Of a DNA stretch of 5,449 bases, positions 1 to 5,449 are shown in pieces. The stretch spans positions 1 through 5,449 of the forward strand of contig JAOTTZ010000147.1 of assembly GCA_029864165.1 (NCBI GenBank), given 5' to 3'. Source of the stretch: Burkholderiaceae bacterium (GTDB lineage Bacteria > Pseudomonadota > Gammaproteobacteria > Burkholderiales > Burkholderiaceae_C). The notes under the pieces were generated by a model. That model saw only the letters and a program-made list of their open reading frames with translations, made no database searches and was not told the DNA's origin. Position 1 is the first letter of the stretch, and every line of letters starts with the position of its first letter. The translations under genes were made by a program, and so were the position numbers.

Positions 1-134
1 TGGCGACGCCCAGGCCACCCGCGCCTCCAGGCGTGACCCTCACGACCCACAAGGGCCAAAAGCGCAGCCTGGAACGCGGCGCACACACCCGCAGCAAGAA
101 AAACCCGGGCAAGCGGCCAAAGCGCGGCGGCTAA
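1..134 (+). CDS. C-terminal fragment of an unidentified protein with a basic tail
   Basis: An open frame enters from the left edge (first full codon at 3) and ends at TAA 132-134, giving about 43 residues. The tail is rich in Lys, Arg and Gly and ends in KRPKRGG. About four fifths of its codons end in G or C, like the genes downstream, which supports real coding. Basic low-complexity tails of this type are common on RNA-binding proteins such as DEAD-box helicases and rRNA pseudouridine synthases, but no diagnostic domain is visible, so I do not name it. It lies 61 nt upstream of the flavoprotein gene on the same strand, so co-transcription is possible. It could still be a chance open frame, because stop codons are rare at this GC content. 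Confidence 0.45.
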   Translation, partial: ATPRPPAPPGVTLTTHKGQKRSLERGAHTRSKKNPGKRPKRGG

Positions 135-158
135 GCCACGCAAAGTCCACTGGCGGGC

Positions 159-177
159 CGCCGCGTGCCGCGCGGCG
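159..177 (+). other. GC-only hairpin in the leader of the flavoprotein gene
   Basis: CGCCGCG (159-165) and CGCGGCG (171-177) form a perfect 7-bp stem around a 5-nt loop, TGCCG. It lies 25 nt after the preceding stop codon and 18 nt before the ATG at 196. No T-run follows, so it is not a classical intrinsic terminator. It could protect a 3' end, reduce translation initiation, or be a chance result of base composition. Confidence 0.3.
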
Positions 178-195
178 TGGCGCCAACGCGCACGG

Positions 196-1842
196 ATGCT
201 GAGAATCACAGAGCTGCGACTGCCGCTCGATCACAGCGAGGCTGCTCTGCGAGCAGCCATTGTGGCCAGGCTGGGCATTTGCAATACCGATCTGCGAAGC
301 TTCACGGTATTCCGGCGTGCTTGGGACGCGCGCAAGCAAGCCGCGGTGGTACTCACTTACACCGTCGATTGCGAGTTGACCGACGAGGCCGCCGCGCTCG
401 CGCGCTGCGGGGGCGACACCCACGTGCTCGCGGCGCCCGACACGCGCTACCGCTTCATAGGCCACGCGCCAGCCGACTTTTACGCCGCACAACAGCCCCG
501 GCCAGTGGTGGTGGGATTTGGGCCAGCCGGCATTTTCGCCGCGCTGATACTTGCGCAGATGGGCTTGAAGCCCATTGTGCTGGAGCGGGGCCCGGCGGTA
601 CGCCAGCGGACCAAGGACACGTGGGGCCTGTGGCGCCAGGGTGTGCTCGACCCGGAGTCGAACGTGCAGTTCGGCGAGGGCGGCGCGGGCACGTTTTCAG
701 ACGGCAAGCTGTGGAGCCAAATCAGCGACCCGCGGCATCTCACGCGCAAGGTGCTGCACGAGTTCGTCAAGGCCGGTGCGCCTGAGGAGATACTTTTCGT
801 CGCTAAGCCGCACATAGGAACCTTCCGGCTTGTCGGTGTGGTCGAGAAGATGCGCGCCGAGATTACTGCCCTCGGCGGCGAGGTTCGCTTTCGCCAACGG
901 GTGGTCGATTTGCTGATCGAGAGCGGTCATGTTCGTGGACTCACGCTGGCCAGCGGCGAGCAACTGCGTGCCGACCACGTCGTGCTGGCGCTCGGCCACA
1001 GCGCGCGCGACACCTTCGAGATGCTGCAGCGGCGCGGTGTCCGCATGCAAGCCAAGCCCTTTTCGATCGGTTTTCGTGTTGAGCACCCACAGAGCGTGAT
1101 CGATCGCGCGCGCTTTGGCCAGAACGCGGGCAATCCTGTCCTCGGTGCAGCTGACTACAAGCTTGTGCACCAGGCGCGCAACGCACGCTCGGTTTACAGT
1201 TTTTGCATGTGTCCCGGTGGCACTGTCGTGGCAGCGGCGTCGGAAGCCGGCGGCGTCGTAACCAATGGCATGAGCCAGTACTCGCGCAACGAGCGCAACG
1301 CCAACGCCGGCATCGTGGTCAGCATCTCGCCTCAAGACTACCAGCTTCAACCGGGCGCCATGAATCCAATGGACGGCGTGGCTTTCCAGCGCTACTGGGA
1401 GGCGCGCGCTTTCGCGCTCGGAGGCGGCAGTTACGCGGCCCCTGGACAGCTGGTGGGCGACTTCATCAAGCACCAGCGCTCTAGCGCTTTGGGCAGCGTA
1501 TTGCCCTCGTATACGCCGCGTGTGCATCTCACCGACCTGGCGGAGCCGGGCCGCGGTAGCCTACCCGACTACGTTTTGGAAGCAATACGCGAGGCCTTGC
1601 CGGCGTTTGAACGGAAAATCAAAGGCTATGCGATGTTTGATGCCGTGCTCACCGGGGTCGAAACACGCACGTCTTCACCGCTGCGCATCACGCGCGGCCG
1701 CGACTACCAAAGCGCCAACGTAGCCGGGCTGTACCCCTGCGGTGAAGGGGCGGGATACGCCGGCGGCATCATGTCAGCCGCCGTCGATGGCATTGAAGTG
1801 GCTGAAGCGCTGAGCGCGCCTATGCTGGACATAGCCGCTTGA
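196..1842 (+). CDS. FAD-dependent dehydrogenase, COG2509 family (NAD(P)/FAD-dependent oxidoreductase)
   Basis: This 548-residue cytoplasmic flavoprotein has no signal peptide or membrane segment. Residues 1 to about 100 form an N-terminal alpha/beta module opening with MLRITELRLPLDH, a start typical of the family; this fixes the ATG at 196, although the Shine-Dalgarno is weak. A Rossmann FAD-binding fold follows: VVVGFGPAG at 104-112 with the dinucleotide glycines, then acidic E130 ending the second strand (VLERG). Further family motifs are EGGAGTFSDGKL (161-172), a second nucleotide-binding-type segment ADHVVLALGHSARDT (259-273), CPGG (339-342), and the C-terminal FAD-closing motif around YPCGEGAGYAGGIMSA (513-528). 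Length is usual for full-length members. The physiological substrate of the family is, to my knowledge, not established. Cys337, Cys339 and Cys515 are visible, but a redox role for them is only a guess. The gene is convergent with pepP and may share transcription with the fragment at 1-134. Confidence 0.9.
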   Translation: MLRITELRLPLDHSEAALRAAIVARLGICNTDLRSFTVFRRAWDARKQAAVVLTYTVDCELTDEAAALARCGGDTHVLAAPDTRYRFIGHAPADFYAAQQPRPVVVGFGPAGIFAALILAQMGLKPIVLERGPAVRQRTKDTWGLWRQGVLDPESNVQFGEGGAGTFSDGKLWSQISDPRHLTRKVLHEFVKAGAPEEILFVAKPHIGTFRLVGVVEKMRAEITALGGEVRFRQRVVDLLIESGHVRGLTLASGEQLRADHVVLALGHSARDTFEMLQRRGVRMQAKPFSIGFRVEHPQSVIDRARFGQNAGNPVLGAADYKLVHQARNARSVYSFCMCPGGTVVAAASEAGGVVTNGMSQYSRNERNANAGIVVSISPQDYQLQPGAMNPMDGVAFQRYWEARAFALGGGSYAAPGQLVGDFIKHQRSSALGSVLPSYTPRVHLTDLAEPGRGSLPDYVLEAIREALPAFERKIKGYAMFDAVLTGVETRTSSPLRITRGRDYQSANVAGLYPCGEGAGYAGGIMSAAVDGIEVAEALSAPMLDIAA

Positions 1843-1849
1843 GCGGATC

Positions 1850-1868
1850 GTGCCGATCAAGGCGGCAC
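1850..1868. terminator. weak hairpin at the convergent junction, possible bidirectional transcription end
   Basis: GTGCCG (1850-1855) pairs with CGGCAC (1863-1868) around a 7-nt loop, in the 46-nt gap between the stops of the two convergent genes. The stem is only 6 bp and neither side has a T-run, so position is the main reason to suspect termination. Factor-dependent ending is equally possible. Confidence 0.25.
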
Positions 1869-1888
1869 CTGGTGACGGCGAGCGCAAA

Positions 1889-3280
1889 TCAGCCTTCTCG
1901 CATCAATACTTCAATTTCGCGCGCGTCCACGGGCACTTCGCGGCTGATCAGCTCACAACCGTCGGCTGTGATCAATGCGTCGTCCTCGATGCGGATGCCG
2001 GTATCCCAGAACTTCTCGGGCACGCCTTGCGCCGGCCGCACATAAAGACCCGGCTCCAAGGTCACGACCATGCCTGGCTGTAACAGCCGCGAAGGCCTAC
2101 GCACTACCGTGCCGCCCCGCACGTCGGGCTGCTCCACAGGTGCCTCTTCCAGCGCCAGATACTCGCCCACATCGTGAACGTCCAAGCCCAGCCAGTGGCC
2201 AGTGCCGTGCATGTAGAACTGGCGATAGGCCGCGCTCTCGATCACGGCGTCAACGTCGCCATGGTTGTTGCTGTCGAGCAGACCCACATCAAGCATGCCT
2301 TGCGCCAACACTCGCACCGCGGCCCAGTGCGCGTCTTGCTTGCGTGCGCCCGGTCGGGTCACCGCCACCGCAGCTCCTTGAGCCGCCAATACGATGTCGT
2401 ACAGCGTTCTTTGAGCGCTGGTGAACCGGCCGTCAGCGGGGAACGTGCGGGTGATATCACTCGCGTAGCCGTCGAGCTCGCAGCCAGCGTCGATCAGGCA
2501 AAGCTGGCCGGCCCGCAATTCGGTACTGCCGGCGGCGTAGTGCAACACACAAGTATTGGCCCCCGCAGCAACGATGCAAGGGTAGGCTGGGCTTTGCGCA
2601 CCTTGACGGCGAAACTCGTGCAGCAACTCGGCCTCGATTTCATACTCGCGCACGCTACCCTGCGGCGCGTTGCGGAAACGCTCGGCGCAATAGCGCATCG
2701 CGCGGGCGTGTGCACCGGCCGAGATGCTACCCGCGCGACGCATGATGGCAAGTTCGGTCTCGTCCTTGATGAGCCGCATTTCACCCATCAACACATTCAA
2801 GTCGCGCACTACCGCGGGACACGTAATGCCCTGGCGCGCACGCGCGCGCAAGGTTCCCAGCCAGCGCTGAACGTGCGCGTCCAATTCGGGGTGCGTGCCA
2901 AACGGCAACCAAAGTGTTGGCTGGTCGGCCAGCAGTTCGGGCAGCCGTTCGTCGATCAACTCGATCGCGTAAGCTTCGTCCACCCCCAGCACGCTCGGCG
3001 CTTCGTTCGGCCCCAAGCGAACGCCGTCCCAAATCTCGCGCTCGACGTTCTTCTCGCGGCAAAACAGCAGACTTCGTCCCTGGCTGGTCAGCACCAACAC
3101 GCTGTGTGGTTCGGCAAAGCCAGTCAGGTAGTGAAAGCTGCTGTCGTAACGGTAGGGGTGGTCGCTGTCACTGTTGCGTTTGCGCTCAGGCGCGGTGGGA
3201 ACGATGGCGATGCCACCGCCCGCCTGCTGCAAGGCCGAAGCAACGCGGGCCCGGCGTTGTTGGTAAATGCTTGGCGTCAT
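1889..3280 (-). CDS. pepP: Xaa-Pro aminopeptidase (aminopeptidase P, M24B family)
   Basis: Aminopeptidase P is a cytoplasmic di-manganese enzyme that removes an N-terminal residue preceding proline. The protein has 463 residues (E. coli PepP about 441). Residues 1 to about 140 are the AMP_N domain, with the typical RNSDSDHPYRYDSSFHYLTGF stretch near 35-55. The pita-bread M24 domain follows. All five expected metal ligands are present: D264 (LIDAG), D275 (SDITRTF), H362 (GHWLGLD), E409 (TLEPGLYV) and E432 (GIRIEDD). Second-shell histidines H358 and H369 are also kept. An insertion of roughly 18 residues relative to E. coli lies between H369 and E409. The frame stays open up to 3532, but the ATG at 3280 matches the family N-terminus and avoids overlap with the upstream gene. 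The Shine-Dalgarno is weak. It lies 74 nt downstream of murU on the same strand, so the two are probably co-transcribed. Confidence 0.95.
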   Translation of the reverse strand: MTPSIYQQRRARVASALQQAGGGIAIVPTAPERKRNSDSDHPYRYDSSFHYLTGFAEPHSVLVLTSQGRSLLFCREKNVEREIWDGVRLGPNEAPSVLGVDEAYAIELIDERLPELLADQPTLWLPFGTHPELDAHVQRWLGTLRARARQGITCPAVVRDLNVLMGEMRLIKDETELAIMRRAGSISAGAHARAMRYCAERFRNAPQGSVREYEIEAELLHEFRRQGAQSPAYPCIVAAGANTCVLHYAAGSTELRAGQLCLIDAGCELDGYASDITRTFPADGRFTSAQRTLYDIVLAAQGAAVAVTRPGARKQDAHWAAVRVLAQGMLDVGLLDSNNHGDVDAVIESAAYRQFYMHGTGHWLGLDVHDVGEYLALEEAPVEQPDVRGGTVVRRPSRLLQPGMVVTLEPGLYVRPAQGVPEKFWDTGIRIEDDALITADGCELISREVPVDAREIEVLMREG

Positions 3281-3354
3281 ACGGCCACTGTAGCGCACAC
3301 TTGTGGCAATCAACAGACGACCAGCGTCAGCGGGAGATACGGTGTCCGTCGCCC

Positions 3355-4071
3355 TCAAGGCGCGGCATCGGCGGTATTCAATGCGCTCAGCTCCTCGGGC
3401 GTGCCTATGTTCGCCCAAGCGCCTTCGTATACCTCCGCCGTGATACGGCGTTGACGCATGCCTTGATAAAGCAGCGGCCCCAGCGCCGCCTTGCTGCCCG
3501 GCGCAATACCGCTGCACAAGGCCGCACGGCACAGCGCCACGTTGGCGTAGGTCCAGCGCCTGCCGTCCGGACCCACATCGTCGGCCAGCCCAAAGCCCTG
3601 CGCGTCCAAGCCGAAGTCACCCTTCGGGTGGTAGGGCGGGTTGGCCACCAGCCACAGATGTGCCATCAACTCGCTCGCAGCAAAATGTTGCGCGTGGATA
3701 GCGTTGAAGCGAAAGTCGGGCACAAAAATATCGCCTGAAACGACCCAGAAACACGCACTGGGATCGCTTGCCAACATCGGCAGGGCCTTGGCGATCCCGC
3801 CCGCGGTCTCCAGCGCACCACCATGATCGCGGCCTTCCATCGAGTATCGGATGCGCAAACCCCACCGCGAGCCGTCGCCCAGGGCGGCGACAATCTGCTC
3901 TTCCAGCCACGCTGTGTTGACCACCACCTCACGCACCCCGTCGCGCGACAGCGCCTCAAGGTGCCACTCGATCAACGGCTTGCCACGCACGGGCAATAAC
4001 GGCTTTGGCACGCCATCGCTCAACGGGCGCATGCGCTCACCGCGCCCGGCGGCTAAGATCAAGGCTTTCAC
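3355..4071 (-). CDS. murU: N-acetylmuramate-1-phosphate uridylyltransferase-like nucleotidyltransferase (MurU)
   Basis: MurU transfers UMP from UTP to MurNAc-1-phosphate, giving UDP-MurNAc in peptidoglycan salvage; in Pseudomonas this route bypasses MurA and contributes to fosfomycin tolerance. The 238-residue protein is a single nucleotidyltransferase domain. Residues 6-17 (LAAGRGERMRPL) are the nucleotide-binding loop, followed by PKPLLPVRGKPLIEWHL at 22-38 and ETAGGI at 88-93. VSGD at 111-114 supplies the first metal aspartate, D114. NPPYHPKGDFGLD (144-156) is a stretch I associate with MurU rather than with RmlA or mannose-1-phosphate guanylyltransferases. The C-terminal WANIGTPEEL has N221 where relatives usually have the second metal Asp. 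The start is GTG at 4071, because MKALILAAG is the expected N-terminus. amgK, often adjacent in other genomes, is not upstream here; a divergent PIN gene is. The domain call is firm; the MurU assignment is somewhat less so. Confidence 0.82.
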   Translation of the reverse strand: MKALILAAGRGERMRPLSDGVPKPLLPVRGKPLIEWHLEALSRDGVREVVVNTAWLEEQIVAALGDGSRWGLRIRYSMEGRDHGGALETAGGIAKALPMLASDPSACFWVVSGDIFVPDFRFNAIHAQHFAASELMAHLWLVANPPYHPKGDFGLDAQGFGLADDVGPDGRRWTYANVALCRAALCSGIAPGSKAALGPLLYQGMRQRRITAEVYEGAWANIGTPEELSALNTADAAP

Positions 4072-4164
4072 GTCGGCGAGTTTATGCTGTGCCGTTCACG
4101 CACTGACGGGCTCTCGTCACTGGTTTTGGGTCGCTCCCGTACATAAAAGCTCTACGCTCACGCC
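4072..4164. promoter_or_regulatory. divergent intergenic region, probable promoters for murU-pepP and PIN-anmK
   Basis: This 93-nt gap separates two start codons facing away from each other, so it must carry transcription signals unless either operon is read from elsewhere. A CATAAA hexamer, resembling a -10 box, lies at 4142-4147 on the plus strand. The same hexamer occurs on the minus strand at 4086-4081. No convincing -35 box stands at 16-18 nt from either. The stretch is clearly more AT-rich around 4121-4150 than the flanking genes. Neither start codon has a strong Shine-Dalgarno. The exact sites are tentative; the regulatory role of the gap is the inference. Confidence 0.4.
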
Positions 4165-4644
4165 ATGCCCAGCGCCAGTGCTCCCGGTCATATTGCTGAC
4201 GACGCACGGCCGCGCGTGGTACTCGATACTCAAGTGGTGCTCGATTGGCTGGTGTTTCGCGATGCAGGCTGCGCGGCTTTGCAGACCGCCTTGGAAACTC
4301 GCAGCGTGTTCTGGCTGGCTACACCAGCCATGCGCGATGAATTGGAGCATGTACTGGGCCGTGACGTAGCGCTCGCTTGGGGAGCAAACCGTAGCGCCAT
4401 AGCACAAGCTTTCGATCGCTATGCTTGCATGATCGAGCCGGGAACAGCCCCCTACCCACCACTGCGCTGCACCGATCCAGACGATCAGATGTTTATCGAC
4501 CTTGCCCTGAACAATGGCGTGCGCTGGCTGTTCACGCGCGACCGCGCTCTGCTGGCGTTGGCACGGCGTGCCAGGCTCCACGGCGTCACAGTGCTACCGC
4601 CAGCGGCGTGGTCGCCACAGGCCATGCAAGTTTTATCGTCGTGA
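4165..4644 (+). CDS. PIN-domain protein (COG1569-like putative nuclease)
   Basis: PIN domains are Mg/Mn-dependent RNA-cutting folds, many of them toxins of toxin-antitoxin pairs. This 159-residue protein carries the acidic set: D21 in VVLDTQVVLDWL (18-29), E59/E61 in ATPAMRDELEHVL (52-64), the D104/D106/D107 cluster in CTDPDDQMFIDLAL (102-115), and D126 in LFTRDRALL (122-130). The usual LDTN is LDTQ here. About 17 residues precede the first strand. ATG 4165 is the likely start; a GTG at codon 18 would still give a full PIN core. Automated annotation tends to label this family as a toxin component, but no antitoxin gene sits beside it: upstream is a promoter gap and downstream is anmK, whose start overlaps this stop by 4 nt. 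A housekeeping RNase role is therefore as plausible as a toxin role. The target RNA is unknown. Confidence 0.85.
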   Translation: MPSASAPGHIADDARPRVVLDTQVVLDWLVFRDAGCAALQTALETRSVFWLATPAMRDELEHVLGRDVALAWGANRSAIAQAFDRYACMIEPGTAPYPPLRCTDPDDQMFIDLALNNGVRWLFTRDRALLALARRARLHGVTVLPPAAWSPQAMQVLSS

Positions 4645-5449
4645 CGAGTCTCTACATGGGCCTGATGTCAGGCACCTCGCTGGATGGCGTGGACGCCTTA
4701 CTCGCCGACTTTGCACCGTTCACCGGCGCTGCCCTGGAAGTGCTTGCCCACGTTCACCGCCCTTTCCCAGCGGAACTGCACACTGAGTTGCTGGCGCTCA
4801 ACACGCCAGGCGACAACGAACTGCACCGCGCTGCATTGGCTGCCAACGCGCTGAGTCGCGTCTACGCGGAAGCGGCGTCGTTTGTATTGCGCAAGAGCGG
4901 CATCGCAGGCGACGCTGTGCGAGCCCTGGGCGCACATGGCCAAACGGTGCGTCACCGGCCGAGTGAATTTGACGCTACCGGCTACTCCTTGCAACTGCTC
5001 AACCCGGCCCTCTTGGCCGAGTTGACGGGCATCGATGTGGTAGCCGATTTTCGCAGTCGCGACGTGGCCGCGCATGGCCAGGGCGCGCCGTTGGTGCCCG
5101 CTTTCCATCGCGCGGTGTTCTCGCGGCCCGGCGAGACGGTGGCGGTGCTCAACCTAGGCGGCATCGGCAACCTGACTGTGCTGGATTCGACGGGGGCCGT
5201 CAAAGGTTTCGATTGCGGCCCCGGCAACGCGCTCATGGACCACTGGTGCCAGCAACATACCGGTCAGCCGTACGACGATTCAGGCGGGTGGGCCGCCTCG
5301 GGTCAACTCGATGCTCCACTGCTCGACGCGATGCTCGCGGAACCGTACTTTGCCATGGCGCCGCCCAAGAGTACCGGCCGCGACTTGTTCAACCCTGGGT
5401 GGCTCAAGTCGCGCCTGCAAGGCTACCCGAGCGCGCAGCCACAGAATGT
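4641..5449 (+). CDS. anmK: anhydro-N-acetylmuramic acid kinase, 3' end cut by the window
   Basis: AnmK uses ATP and water to convert 1,6-anhydro-MurNAc, released from turned-over cell wall, into MurNAc-6-phosphate in the cytoplasm. The frame runs unbroken to the window edge: 269 codons plus 2 nt, about 100 residues short of the usual 370. Visible motifs are YMGLMSGTSLDGVDA (5-19, phosphate-binding), GAHGQTVRH (97-105), DFRSRD (136-141), GQGAPLVPAF (146-155), LNLGGIGNL (170-178), FDCGPGNALMD (190-200) and PKSTGRD (242-248). D191 in the FDCGPGN motif matches the proposed catalytic base; many relatives have Thr where Cys192 stands. The start is GTG 4641, which restores the normal N-terminus ahead of MGLMSGTS; ATG 4656 would remove the first strand. 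The GTGA overlap with the PIN stop and the lack of a Shine-Dalgarno suggest translational coupling. Confidence 0.95.
   Translation, partial: MTSLYMGLMSGTSLDGVDALLADFAPFTGAALEVLAHVHRPFPAELHTELLALNTPGDNELHRAALAANALSRVYAEAASFVLRKSGIAGDAVRALGAHGQTVRHRPSEFDATGYSLQLLNPALLAELTGIDVVADFRSRDVAAHGQGAPLVPAFHRAVFSRPGETVAVLNLGGIGNLTVLDSTGAVKGFDCGPGNALMDHWCQQHTGQPYDDSGGWAASGQLDAPLLDAMLAEPYFAMAPPKSTGRDLFNPGWLKSRLQGYPSAQPQN

Noticed and set aside
697..1527. Open frame of 276 codons on the minus strand, antisense to the flavoprotein gene
   Set aside because: It is fully contained in a confident coding region and its His/Ala/Arg-rich translation looks like a reverse-frame shadow.
2834..2850. 17-nt alternating purine-pyrimidine (mostly GC) run, a possible Z-DNA former
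   Set aside because: It encodes the Arg-Ala repeats of PepP in normal codon usage and is short; nothing suggests a role beyond coding.
3281..3354. Separate promoter or terminator between murU and pepP
   Set aside because: No convincing -10/-35 pair on the minus strand and no stem with a T-run were seen in the 74 nt; read-through from murU is the simpler reading.
2174..3454. Open frame of 426 codons on the plus strand, antisense to pepP
   Set aside because: It lies opposite a gene with all catalytic motifs intact, its translation shows no recognisable domain, and long antisense open frames are common at this GC content and codon bias.
3281..3532. Upstream extension of pepP to the furthest in-frame start at 3532
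   Set aside because: It would overlap murU by 178 nt and add residues unlike PepP; the ATG at 3280 gives the family N-terminus.
4165..4644. Classification of the PIN gene as half of a toxin-antitoxin module
   Set aside because: No antitoxin-like reading frame is present on either side on the same strand, so a toxin-antitoxin module cannot be supported from this window.
4656..4658. ATG at 4656 as the start of anmK
   Set aside because: It would begin at MGLMSGTS and lose the residues that form the first strand; GTG 4641 gives the usual N-terminal length and the 4-nt overlap typical of coupled genes.

Overview
The window is GC-rich and densely coding, with strongly G/C-ending codons. Its proteins (a PepP with a C-terminal-half insertion, MurU, AnmK and a COG2509 flavoprotein) look betaproteobacterial, most likely Burkholderiales and perhaps Comamonadaceae. 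That assignment is an inference from protein character; there is no rRNA or other marker here.

Layout, left to right. (1) 1-134, plus strand: the end of an unidentified protein with a very basic tail. (2) 196-1842, plus: a 548-residue FAD-dependent dehydrogenase of the COG2509 family. (3) A 46-nt convergent junction. (4) 1889-3280, minus: Xaa-Pro aminopeptidase (pepP). (5) 3355-4071, minus: a sugar-1-phosphate nucleotidyltransferase best matched to MurU; pepP lies 74 nt downstream of it, so murU-pepP is a probable operon. (6) A 93-nt divergent intergenic region, 4072-4164, that should hold promoters for both directions. (7) 4165-4644, plus: a PIN-domain protein. (8) 4641-5449, plus: anmK, overlapping the PIN gene by 4 nt (GTGA) and cut off by the window end after about 269 residues.

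The theme of the right half is peptidoglycan recycling. AnmK phosphorylates and opens 1,6-anhydro-MurNAc to give MurNAc-6-phosphate. In the Pseudomonas-type salvage route, MupP and AmgK then lead to MurNAc-1-phosphate, which MurU converts to UDP-MurNAc. The first and last of these steps sit on opposite sides of one divergent promoter region. AmgK and MupP are not in the window.

No RNA genes, insertion sequences, CRISPR arrays or long repeats were seen. Most of this is housekeeping content. The points worth a second look are the antitoxin-less PIN gene coupled to anmK, an Asp-to-Asn change at the expected second metal site of MurU, and the uncharacterised flavoprotein.
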